35,529 bases of DNA from Tepidisphaeraceae bacterium (GTDB taxonomy: Bacteria > Planctomycetota > Phycisphaerae > Tepidisphaerales > Tepidisphaeraceae): the NCBI GenBank assembly GCA_025450555.1, contig JANWHF010000345.1:1-35529 (forward strand). The letters run 5' to 3'. The notes under the pieces were generated by a model. It did not search any database and was not told the origin of the DNA. It worked only from the letters and a program-made list of their open reading frames with translations. A program made the position numbers and the translations under genes. Of the stretch, positions 8,615 to 17,197 are shown piece by piece (within the stretch, counting starts at the first letter, position 1; every line of letters starts with the position of its first letter).

Positions 8615-9625
8615 GTCCATGGTGTCCAATGCACTCAGGTGCCGCACCACGCTTCGACCGAGTGCGCGCAGGTTGTAGCCGCCTTCCAGAGCGCTGACGA
8701 TTTTGCCGCCGCAATGTGCATTGGCCGCTTGCCCCAGCAACTCAGTCATCTGCCCAAACCCGGCTTCGCTGAGATTGATCTGCGCCAGCGGATCGTCGCG
8801 ATGCCCATCAAATCCCGCGGAAATCAGCAGAAACTCGGGTTTGAATGCGTCCAAGGCTGGCAAGACTTTTTCATGAAATGTTGAGATGTACTGGGCATCG
8901 CCGACGCCGGGGTTCATGGGCAAATTAAGTGTAAAGCCCTTACCTTTGCCGATACCTGTTTCCCGGGCGAATCCGCTGCCCGGATACAGCGTGCGCGGGT
9001 CCTGGTGCAGGCTGATAAAGAGGACACTGGGATCCTCTTCAAAGACGGCCTGGGTGCCATTGCCATGATGCACGTCGAAATCAACGATGGCGACTTTGCC
9101 GATGCCGTGCGCCTGCTGAAGATATCGGGCCGCGATCGAGATATTTGCAAACAGGCAGAATCCCATCGCCTGACCTGGCTCGGCATGATGCCCCGGCGGG
9201 CGAACCGCCGCGAAAGCGCGGGCCGCTTTTCCGCTGGCCACCGCATCGCAGCAGGAAATCAGTGCTCCGACCGCTGTCATGGCAACTTGAAAACTCTCTG
9301 GTCCGACGGGTGTGTCACCCTGATCCAGCACGCCGCCGCCCATGGCGCAAACGCGGCGGACATGTTCGATGTGCTCGCGCGGATGCACTGCCAGGAGCCA
9401 ACGCTCATCGGCTGGCGTTGGCTCGGGAAGCTCGATCAGCTTGCGGCGAGCCGTCTCCATCGTTCCCAGGTCAATTGAAAAATCGGGAAAGGGATCGGAA
9501 GAATCGATCAACTTCGCTTGACGCATGGCGCGGGCGATAGCGCGAATCCGATCGGGCCGCTCAGGATGATGCGGGCCGGTCTGATGAAGTGCGAATCGCG
9601 GGCTGGAACAGAAAGCGGTGGGCAT
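8612..9625 (-). CDS. Histone deacetylase-superfamily (class II HDAC-like/acetylpolyamine amidohydrolase-like) protein
   Basis: 'AFAAVRPPGHHAEPGQAMGFCLFANISIAARY', 'VAIVDFDVHHGNGTQAVFEEDPSVLFISLHQDPRTLYPGSG', 'SAGFDGHRDDPLAQINLSEAGF'. Confidence 0.94.
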   Translation of the reverse strand: MPTAFCSSPRFALHQTGPHHPERPDRIRAIARAMRQAKLIDSSDPFPDFSIDLGTMETARRKLIELPEPTPADERWLLAVHPREHIEHVRRVCAMGGGVLDQGDTPVGPESFQVAMTAVGALISCCDAVASGKAARAFAAVRPPGHHAEPGQAMGFCLFANISIAARYLQQAHGIGKVAIVDFDVHHGNGTQAVFEEDPSVLFISLHQDPRTLYPGSGFARETGIGKGKGFTLNLPMNPGVGDAQYISTFHEKVLPALDAFKPEFLLISAGFDGHRDDPLAQINLSEAGFGQMTELLGQAANAHCGGKIVSALEGGYNLRALGRSVVRHLSALDTMD

Positions 9626-9655
9626 TGGGAATTCAACCTACGCTTCGGCGATCTC

Positions 9656-9768
9656 TACTCATTCCCGTCCCCGGTACTCCGGGGGAGGGTTAGGGAGGGG
9701 GCTTATTCAAGGCCGTTGGAATACCGCCCCCACCCCAGCCCTCCCCCGGAGTACCGGGAGAGGGAGTA
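9656..9768. repeat. Second copy of the CCCGGTACTCCGGGGGAGGG palindromic element (intergenic)
   Basis: cccgtccccggtactccgggggagggttagggagggggc … gcccccaccccagccctcccccggagtaccgggagagggag; same family as 5219-5321. Confidence 0.9.
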
Positions 9769-9804
9769 AGAGAGACCGTCAATAGATATATTTGGGCCAA
9801 TGCT

Positions 9805-12800
9805 TTATTTCCCTACCGGCGCGGCGGCGGCCTTCAACTCTTCTTCCGCGCCAGGCGGCAGCGGAACCTGATTGGGATTGCGCAGGTACGCCACCAGATC
9901 GCGAATATCTGAATTGCTGAAGTTATCGAGAAGCCCTTCAGGCATCATCGAAAGCTCGCTGAGCTTCCGCCGTTTGATTTCATTTTTGGGGATCAGCAAA
10001 TCTTCGTTGGGCATCACGACGGTGATCGATTTGTCATCTTCCTTCTTGACGATCCCCACAATCGTTCGGCCATCGGTCGTCTGGATGGTCGTGCTACGAT
10101 AATCATTGGGGATGATCGCATTCGGATCGACCATGTTTTCCAGCAGATAAGAAAGGTCACTGCGATTGGACCCGGTCAGATCAGGACCGACATGGCCGCC
10201 GGCATCGTAGAGCGTGTGGCATTGCATGCAGGTCTTGGCAAAAAGCACGCGACCATGCGGCATGCTCGGGGCCTTGCCGCGCGCTTCGACGATCCGGCGG
10301 ACCTGGTCGATGCGCGCCTTCTTGTCGGCCGGGCTGTCGCGCAGAATGCCCCAGACCTTGGCAACCTCCTGATCCAGTTCCGGATCGCTGAGCGTGCGGA
10401 GCTGGCGAACGATGTCGGCTGAGAAGTCCTTCGAGGAAACTTTGCCCGCCTGCACGGCCGACACCAGTTCCTTGGCATATTCCGTTCGCGAGGAAAGCGT
10501 GATCAGCGCGTCCTTCTTTTCCTGCTGGTCGTATGACCCATAGTGCGACAGGATCGCCTCGGCCGTCTTGGGATCATCGTAGGTTGCCAGGCCGCGAAGC
10601 GCTGTCTCGCGAACCGCCTGATCGCCCAGCAAATCCTGCAATTGTGCCGGCAGCTTTGAATCCTTAATGCCGAGCAGCGATTCGATGGCATCATTGCGAT
10701 CGGCCGGCTTGACGTTGCTGTCGCCGGCGATCTTGCGCATCTGATCAATCGCTGTTTCGCTGCCGAACGTCACCGCGAGGGCCCTCGATTCCTTGCGCAC
10801 CTGCGCGTCTGAACTTTCTGCCAACATTGGCTCCAGCGATTTCCACCCTCCCGGCATCTCGACGCTGCGCCGGCCGCGCAGGCTGTCGCGGATTCCAGTG
10901 AGTAGATCGAGTTGCCTCTGCGAATTGCTCACATGAGACAGCGCCGTCACCAGCTTTTCGGTCGCATTGCCGCCGATGCTTCCAATTCGACGAGCGGTGA
11001 AGGAAAGAATGTTGGGAATCTCTGTACTCGATGCCATCGCCAGGGCGCGATCCGGATCGGCCGCACACGGCGCTTCCATCGCATACCAGTCCATCAACGG
11101 CAGATTGTGGTCCTTGGCATCTTCGTTGTGCGAAAGCAGCCCGGCAAGAATATCCCACGTCTGCTCGGCCGGCATGCGCTGACAGGCCGACGCGAGATAG
11201 AGCCGCACCACCGGCGATTGGCTTTCCTTCGCCAGCCGGGCAAATTCTTGAACCGCCTCGCTCGAGGGATGCTTGTCTTCGCAGAGGAATTGGATCGTCC
11301 AAGCCGTCACGTAAGGCTGGTCGCTCCTGAGCAACTCCATCGCGACGTCGTCGCTGATCCCATTGATGCAATGCAAGGCCCACAGCGCTCGAAGCTTTCG
11401 GCTTTCATCGGGATTTTTGCGAAGAATTTCCAGCAACCGGGTCTTTGCGCCTGAATCCAGCACTCCCGCCGCGGCTCGTTCCTGAAGCGCACGCCGCGCT
11501 TCGCGCACGCGCCATTCATGCTTATCCAGTTGCAGTTTCACCAGGTCGGAATCATCCATTTTGCGAAGGTCGATCTGCGTGGTCGGCGTGTTGCCATAAA
11601 CGACCTTGAAGATTCGGCCGGTGGTGAAATCATGCACCGCCGGGTTGGGGCTGTGGCATTGATTGCGATCGTACCAGTCGATCATGTAGACCGAGCCGTC
11701 CTGGTCGTAGCGAAGATTGACGATCTGGCTGAACAGATCGTTGAAGAGAATGAAATCCTTTCCGTGGTGGCCCACAAAGCTCGAACCTTTGACCTCGGGG
11801 AGATCCATGTTGATGCGGGCGCCATGGATATTGTTCATGAAGTATTGCCCGACAAACTGCTGCGGCCATGAGCCGCCCTGGTAGACCATCATGCCGGCAT
11901 GCGCGTGCCCGCCACCGGCTGCATCGGACTTTCCATTGGCCGCCCAGGGATTGGGAGCCTTGGCCCAGTGAACGTGGTCGGCAATCGTCTTGATGTCGTC
12001 ATAAACGTAAGGGTCATCATGCTGCCCGGCCTGGCGCAGGTAATGTGCTCCTTGGACGATGTGCCAGAGATGCGGAATGACGCAGGCTTCGATGATGCAC
12101 TGGCCGTGATCATCCCAATCGATGCCCCACGGGTTGCTGGTTCCCTCGGCAAAACGCTCGAAAATGTGCTTGGTGGGATGATAGCGCCAGATGCCGGCGT
12201 CGATGTAAGTCCGCTCGTTGCGCGGTGTTCCAGGCTTGCCGACGTAAGACTTCGTGAACACCCCCTGGTTTCCATAGAGCCAGCCATCGGGTCCCCAGGC
12301 GAAGGTGTTGAGTGTTTCATGCGTGTCCTGATAGCCAAACCCGTCGAGCAGAATCTGCGGAGGGCCGGCCGGCTTATCGCCGCTGGCATCGACGGGGATG
12401 TACATCAGGTAAGGCGCGGCCCCGACCCACACGCCGCCGAACCCCACTTCGATCCCGCTGACGAGGTTGAGGCCATCCATGAAGGTCGTGCGCTTGGTGA
12501 AATGGCCGTCACCTTTGGTGTCCTCGAAGATGAGGATGCGATCGTTGCCCATGCCTTCCTTGGCGCGCTGCGGGTAGGTGAGCCCTTCCACAACCCACAG
12601 CCTGCCGCGCTCGTCTTCCGTGAAGGCGATCGGGTTCACAATGTCCGGTTCCTGGGCATAGAGATGCGCCTTGAAGCCCTCCGGCATCGTCATCACCTGC
12701 GCCGCCAATTCCCCGGGGATTCCGGCATATTTATAAACGTCCGGCTTGAGGTTCGTCGTGGCGCTGGGATCGAGCTCGTTGGCGAAGGTCGGACGCTGAT

Positions 12801-13356
12801 CGTAGAAGACGAAGTTGTCGAAATTGATGTGGCCCCAGCCGCCCTTCTTGTCATCGACGAGCCGGATGTAGATCCGGTGATCCATCAGCTTTTGAAGATC
12901 GACGACAACGGGGCGAAGGTCTTCGCTGTCGGTGGCGGTGCTTTGAAACACGATTCGGTCGCCCGGTGATTCGACGAGTTCCACCCGCGTTTCCGGCCAC
13001 GATCCGCCGCCGATAAGAAAGCTGCCCCAGCGATGCGTGACCTTGAAAGGGACGCTGGTGAGAGTGCCGGTGCCGTCGTCACCATGCTTTTCGAATCCGC
13101 CGATCCAGTATTCACCCTGATGACGCGACCATGACGTATCGCGACGTGGGTGAACGGTGTCGCCGCGCACGGGCTGATCGTCAAAGGCGTTACCGGTGGC
13201 AGTCCAGTCCTTAAGCGTGCCGGTCTCGAAATCGAGATTCAATGGTTTCCCGTCGTCCCCGAGCGGACGAATAGGCTCATTGGACTGAGCAGCCAATTCC
13301 ACGGCAGCAATTCCGCCGACAATCAGACAAGCCGCGATCAAGCGAGAGATTCTCAT
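9805..13356 (-). CDS. PVC-type membrane-bound dehydrogenase (beta-propeller) + HEAT repeats + C-terminal heme-binding cytochrome c domain
   Basis: N-terminal signal (MRISRLIAACLIVGGIAAVELAA); 'MTMPEGFKAHLYAQEPDIVNPIAFTEDERGRLWVVEGLTYP'; C-terminal 'GRVLFAKTCMQCHTLYDAGGHVGPDLTGSNRSDLSYLLENMVDPNAIIPNDY' (CxxCH). Matches the Pirellula/Verrucomicrobium-type domain pair. Confidence 0.93.
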   Translation of the reverse strand: MRISRLIAACLIVGGIAAVELAAQSNEPIRPLGDDGKPLNLDFETGTLKDWTATGNAFDDQPVRGDTVHPRRDTSWSRHQGEYWIGGFEKHGDDGTGTLTSVPFKVTHRWGSFLIGGGSWPETRVELVESPGDRIVFQSTATDSEDLRPVVVDLQKLMDHRIYIRLVDDKKGGWGHINFDNFVFYDQRPTFANELDPSATTNLKPDVYKYAGIPGELAAQVMTMPEGFKAHLYAQEPDIVNPIAFTEDERGRLWVVEGLTYPQRAKEGMGNDRILIFEDTKGDGHFTKRTTFMDGLNLVSGIEVGFGGVWVGAAPYLMYIPVDASGDKPAGPPQILLDGFGYQDTHETLNTFAWGPDGWLYGNQGVFTKSYVGKPGTPRNERTYIDAGIWRYHPTKHIFERFAEGTSNPWGIDWDDHGQCIIEACVIPHLWHIVQGAHYLRQAGQHDDPYVYDDIKTIADHVHWAKAPNPWAANGKSDAAGGGHAHAGMMVYQGGSWPQQFVGQYFMNNIHGARINMDLPEVKGSSFVGHHGKDFILFNDLFSQIVNLRYDQDGSVYMIDWYDRNQCHSPNPAVHDFTTGRIFKVVYGNTPTTQIDLRKMDDSDLVKLQLDKHEWRVREARRALQERAAAGVLDSGAKTRLLEILRKNPDESRKLRALWALHCINGISDDVAMELLRSDQPYVTAWTIQFLCEDKHPSSEAVQEFARLAKESQSPVVRLYLASACQRMPAEQTWDILAGLLSHNEDAKDHNLPLMDWYAMEAPCAADPDRALAMASSTEIPNILSFTARRIGSIGGNATEKLVTALSHVSNSQRQLDLLTGIRDSLRGRRSVEMPGGWKSLEPMLAESSDAQVRKESRALAVTFGSETAIDQMRKIAGDSNVKPADRNDAIESLLGIKDSKLPAQLQDLLGDQAVRETALRGLATYDDPKTAEAILSHYGSYDQQEKKDALITLSSRTEYAKELVSAVQAGKVSSKDFSADIVRQLRTLSDPELDQEVAKVWGILRDSPADKKARIDQVRRIVEARGKAPSMPHGRVLFAKTCMQCHTLYDAGGHVGPDLTGSNRSDLSYLLENMVDPNAIIPNDYRSTTIQTTDGRTIVGIVKKEDDKSITVVMPNEDLLIPKNEIKRRKLSELSMMPEGLLDNFSNSDIRDLVAYLRNPNQVPLPPGAEEELKAAAAPVGK

Positions 13357-13528
13357 TGAACGATCCCGTGAGTCTGTAGGTGAAGCGAAGCGCCCGGATT
13401 GCCCAGCCAAAAGGAGACCGGGCGGCCGCCGGTGCGAGCGCGGGTCAATGTAACGGCGGTCGCCGTCCAATTCCACAATTTTGATTGAGTATCCGCGAAA
13501 CGGAAGCAGGTACAGCCTGAATTTTTAA

Positions 13529-16500
13529 TCAGGCCTTGCTCGTTCCGGCGAGCTTCTTAAGCAATTTGGCCAGTGCGGCTTGCACTTTCTTCGCGGCCCG
13601 CGCTTGTTTGGCGGCAGCGATGCGCGCCTGCCGGGCGGCCTTCTGGGGCGCGAGGCGGGCGGCGCGGATTTCCTTATTCGTCGGCTGGGTCGCCCTCGTT
13701 TGAACCGCGGGAGCCACGACTGCACGGGCAGCCGTGGTCGTAGGGGTGGTTGTCGCCGCGGCCATCGTTGCAGGCGCCGCGGCGGGCGCGCTGGAGATGA
13801 GTCGCGCGCCCGCCCAGTCGCCGTGATCGTAATCGGGGCCGTCACCGGCATCGCCGCAGATGAGGGTGAGTTGCTGGACTCCGGTCACATCCAAATTGAA
13901 GCTTTGTGTAGCGCTGGTCGGCGTCATCACGCCGCTGTCGAAGACTTTCACGCCATCAGCGAGCACCTGGAAATCGACGGTACCATTGACGGTTTCTTCA
14001 TCATCGATGCCGACGTCGCAGAGGAAGTTGCTATAAGCGCCGCCGAGGTTGTAGACGATCTGCGAAATTGCATTGGTCCCCAACCCTTTTGCATAGGTAA
14101 CGCCATTGAGCGTAAGCGTATGGCCATCGCCCGAACCGGAGCCGCCAACGCTCATGTCTTTCTCAACCGGCCCCCAGCCGTTGGTGGCGGAGACCCAGTT
14201 CAAGTCGCTGAGATACGTGACAGTGGAAGCGGCGGCGAAGGTTGTCGCGGGTGCGACATTGCTGGCAGCCGAATCGCCCGCGCTGTTGCTGGCGATCACA
14301 CGATAGGAATAGGTCGTGCTGGCAGAGAGCCCGGTATCGCTGTAGCTGGTGGTGTTGGCGGCCAGCGTGGCGATGGTCGTGAAATTGACCCCATCGGTCG
14401 ATCGCTGGACCTTGAAGCTGCTTTCGTTGCTGGAATTGTCGGTCCAGGACAGATTGATCTGGCTGGAAGAAATCGCGCTTGCCGACAAGTTCGACGGCGC
14501 GACGGGAACGACCGGCGTCGAGCTTGGGATGAGCCGAGCGCTGGCCCAATCGCCATGATCGTAATTGGGGCCATCACCGGCGTCGCCGCAGATGAGAGTG
14601 AGCTGCTGCACGCCGGTCACGTTCAGGTTGAAGCTTTGTGTGACGCTGGTCGGCGTCATGACGCCGCTGTCGAAAATCTTGGTGCCGTCGGCGAGCACCT
14701 GGAAATCCACCGTGCCGTTGGTCGTTTCCTCATCATCGATGCCGACGTCGCAGAGGAAGTTAGTGTAAGCGCCGCCGAGGTTGTAAACGATTTGCGAGAT
14801 GGAGTTCGTACCCAGGCCCTTGGCGTAGGTGACTCCGTTGAGCGTGAGCGTATGGCCATCACCAGCGCCTTGGCCGCCGACGCTCATGTCTTTTTCAACC
14901 GGTCCCCAGCCGTTGGTCGCGGAGACCCAATTCAGATCGCTGAGATAGACCAGCGGCGCGACCGGCGTGGTCAGAGTGGCGGTATTGGTGTACGCGGAAT
15001 TTCCGCCGAGATTCGTTGCGCGCACGCGATAGGAATAGGTGGTGTTGGGCAAAACATTCGTATCGGAATAGCTGGTGACATTGGCGCCGGTCGTTGCGAT
15101 CTGCGTGAAGTTCGCGCCATCGGTGCTGCGCTCGATGAGGAAGCCGGTTTCATCGTTGGCGGCATCCTGCCAGGAGAGATTCACGCTGGTATAGCTCGGC
15201 GCGGCGGCAACCAGATTGGTCGGCGCCGTCGGCGGCGGCGAGACGGTTGTGTTGGTCAACTGAAACCAGTTGAACGTGAAGCCGGTGGCTTGGTTGCCGT
15301 TCTGGTCGTAGCTGATGCGAAGCACGTGGGCGCCGGCGGGCAGCGTGGCGGTAGTCGAGATGGTCGTCCAAGTGTTGAAGCTGCCCGTGTAAGGTACGGA
15401 AATCGGGCCAGTGACATTCTGCCCATCGCAATTGACGTGGAAGATCGGCGAAGTCGTCTGGGCATTGCCGACGCGGAAATCGATGCGATAGGTTCCGCCC
15501 TGCGCTAGGTTGATGGTGTAATCATCCCACTCGCCGGCGTAGTTCCAGCCGATGGCATAGCCGCCGCCGGTGTCGGTCGATGTCGAGACATCGACGCCCT
15601 CGGCAAGGCGATACTGGCCGCCCTGGTTCTTCGCATCGGCATCGTGATAGGCGATGCCTTCGCCGCCGTGGTTGTAATCTTCAGCTTGAATGACAGCGCC
15701 GTTGCCTGGAGCCAGGCCCCAGTACGGCGCTTCGCGGAGCGTGGGCGGTGATGTGGCCCAGGGCGAGAATGTTTCGCTGCCGCCGGAGGTCGTATACCAC
15801 TGCGACCCGGTGACAACATGACCTTCACCATAAATGGTATCGCCCGTGCCCGGCCCATCGCCGCCGGGGCCTGAAGCATTGCCCCACCAGTTATTCTGGG
15901 CATTGAATGGGCCATCATATGAATTGCCATTGATGACGAGCGACAGATGGCTGCCGTATGCGAAGGAATTGCCGTAGAAATTGTTGTAGTTGACGACGAA
16001 TCCGGAGCTGTTGCCCGGCACACCCTTGCTGTCGACCGCGACCGCCGGGCCGGTATTGTCGTAGACGGTGTTGTAGTCGATCGTGACGTTGTGGTTGTTG
16101 CCCTCGAAGCGCAGGCTGCCGCTGTACTGGTCGAGCGTATCGGTGACGTAATTGCCGGTGATGGTAATGCCGGTGGTGTTGAAGAAGAGCACCGCCTTGC
16201 CGTTGTGATCCATCACGTTGTTGGTCACGCGAATGTTGGACTGCGCATTGACGATGGAGGCTTCAAAAGCGCAGGCGGCTTCGAGGGTGGTGGTGCTGTT
16301 GCCGCCGCGATTGTTGATGAAGGCGTTGGAATCGATCGTTACGTTGGTGAGATTCCCGCCGGAGATGCCCTGGTCGGTGTAAATCCCCCGGCCACCGTCG
16401 CTGCCAGCATTGTTGTTGTTTCTAAGGAGATTGTACTGGATGATGGCAGGATCGGTGCTGCTGTTGTTGGCCAGGAAGATGCCCGAGACGTTGTTCTGGA

Positions 16501-16987
16501 TGACGTTGTTGAAGATATGCGTGCCGGACATGTTGGGCGCAATAACGATGCCGGCGCCGGTGGAGGTGTCCTGATTGGTTTCGCTTTGCACCGTGAAACC
16601 GTCGATCGTCACGTCGCTGGCCTTGATGGAAAAGGCGGAGGTGCGGAAGCTTCCCGAGAGGACTCCAGTTACGACAGTTTCACTGGCTGAACCTGTGATG
16701 CGCGAACCATTGCGGGCATCGACGCCGGCCTGAGCTCCTTTAAGCGTGAGCGATTTGGTGATGACGACTTGCTCGGGATAAGTGCCGGCGTCGACGGTGA
16801 TGACCGCGCCGGGCGAGGCTGCGTTCACCGCAGCCTGAATGGTCGAATATGCGGCGGTGCTGCCGACGATGTGGGCCGCGAGGAGACGGCGTTCTTCCAG
16901 AAGTTCGAGTGTCGGGATGCGACGATGTTTTCGATTGAGCCGCCTTTGAATGCGCAATGCACGACGCCGAGATTTGAACCAAAACAT
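13529..16987 (-). CDS. Large surface/secreted protein: LEPR-XLL-like N-term, right-handed beta-helix, CBM6-like, two FN3-NPCBM units, Ala/Lys/Arg-rich C-terminal tail
   Basis: N-term 'RIPTLELLEERRLLAA'; beta-helix 'IQAAVNAASPGAVITVDAGTYPEQVVI'; CBM6-like 'YRIDFRVGN…AHVLRISYD…FNWFQL'; FN3 'PSNLSASAISSSQINLSWTDNS'; two near-identical 'YLSDLNWVSATNGWGPVEKDMSVGG…HGDWA.ARLI' modules. Confidence 0.88.
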   Translation of the reverse strand: MFWFKSRRRALRIQRRLNRKHRRIPTLELLEERRLLAAHIVGSTAAYSTIQAAVNAASPGAVITVDAGTYPEQVVITKSLTLKGAQAGVDARNGSRITGSASETVVTGVLSGSFRTSAFSIKASDVTIDGFTVQSETNQDTSTGAGIVIAPNMSGTHIFNNVIQNNVSGIFLANNSSTDPAIIQYNLLRNNNNAGSDGGRGIYTDQGISGGNLTNVTIDSNAFINNRGGNSTTTLEAACAFEASIVNAQSNIRVTNNVMDHNGKAVLFFNTTGITITGNYVTDTLDQYSGSLRFEGNNHNVTIDYNTVYDNTGPAVAVDSKGVPGNSSGFVVNYNNFYGNSFAYGSHLSLVINGNSYDGPFNAQNNWWGNASGPGGDGPGTGDTIYGEGHVVTGSQWYTTSGGSETFSPWATSPPTLREAPYWGLAPGNGAVIQAEDYNHGGEGIAYHDADAKNQGGQYRLAEGVDVSTSTDTGGGYAIGWNYAGEWDDYTINLAQGGTYRIDFRVGNAQTTSPIFHVNCDGQNVTGPISVPYTGSFNTWTTISTTATLPAGAHVLRISYDQNGNQATGFTFNWFQLTNTTVSPPPTAPTNLVAAAPSYTSVNLSWQDAANDETGFLIERSTDGANFTQIATTGANVTSYSDTNVLPNTTYSYRVRATNLGGNSAYTNTATLTTPVAPLVYLSDLNWVSATNGWGPVEKDMSVGGQGAGDGHTLTLNGVTYAKGLGTNSISQIVYNLGGAYTNFLCDVGIDDEETTNGTVDFQVLADGTKIFDSGVMTPTSVTQSFNLNVTGVQQLTLICGDAGDGPNYDHGDWASARLIPSSTPVVPVAPSNLSASAISSSQINLSWTDNSSNESSFKVQRSTDGVNFTTIATLAANTTSYSDTGLSASTTYSYRVIASNSAGDSAASNVAPATTFAAASTVTYLSDLNWVSATNGWGPVEKDMSVGGSGSGDGHTLTLNGVTYAKGLGTNAISQIVYNLGGAYSNFLCDVGIDDEETVNGTVDFQVLADGVKVFDSGVMTPTSATQSFNLDVTGVQQLTLICGDAGDGPDYDHGDWAGARLISSAPAAAPATMAAATTTPTTTAARAVVAPAVQTRATQPTNKEIRAARLAPQKAARQARIAAAKQARAAKKVQAALAKLLKKLAGTSKA
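13796..14217 (-). repeat. Internal duplicated NPCBM-encoding module, copy 2 (C-terminal)
   Basis: About 140 aa nearly identical to the module at 14528-14949 (about 11 substitutions by eye). DNA period is 732 bp. Confidence 0.85.
14528..14949 (-). repeat. Internal duplicated NPCBM-encoding module, copy 1
   Basis: See 13796-14217. Both copies are preceded by an FN3 domain. Confidence 0.85.
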
Positions 16988-17197
16988 AAGACCTTCCCAC
17001 GGGCAAACACGCCCGCTCCCTTCCACTTGGTCCCAGGACAATCACGAGCTGCTCGTGAGTTCGGTGGACCGACTTCAATAACAACTTCGCGCGACTGCGA
17101 CGCGCACCGCAAGCGGTTGCGGCTAAACGGCACAGGAAGCGGCTGCGCCGGCAGTATACTTCTCAACCCATCCAGAAACTTTCCGTCATCGAATAAT

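Noticed and set aside
9518-9769. 83-aa ORF ending …SPVLRGRVREGAYSRPLEYRPHPSPPPEYRERE
   Set aside because: Entirely explained by translation of the palindromic repeat; not a real protein.
11899-12969. 356-aa plus-strand ORF
   Set aside because: Antisense shadow of the PVC dehydrogenase domain, which has strong homology features on the minus strand.
13580-15508. 642-aa plus-strand ORF antisense to the beta-helix/NPCBM gene
   Set aside because: Composition (Ala/Gly/Asp/Arg/Ile-rich, no domains) is typical of an antisense shadow of a GC-rich coding sequence. It spans the duplicated modules, which keep the same antisense frame open. The minus-strand protein has clear domains.
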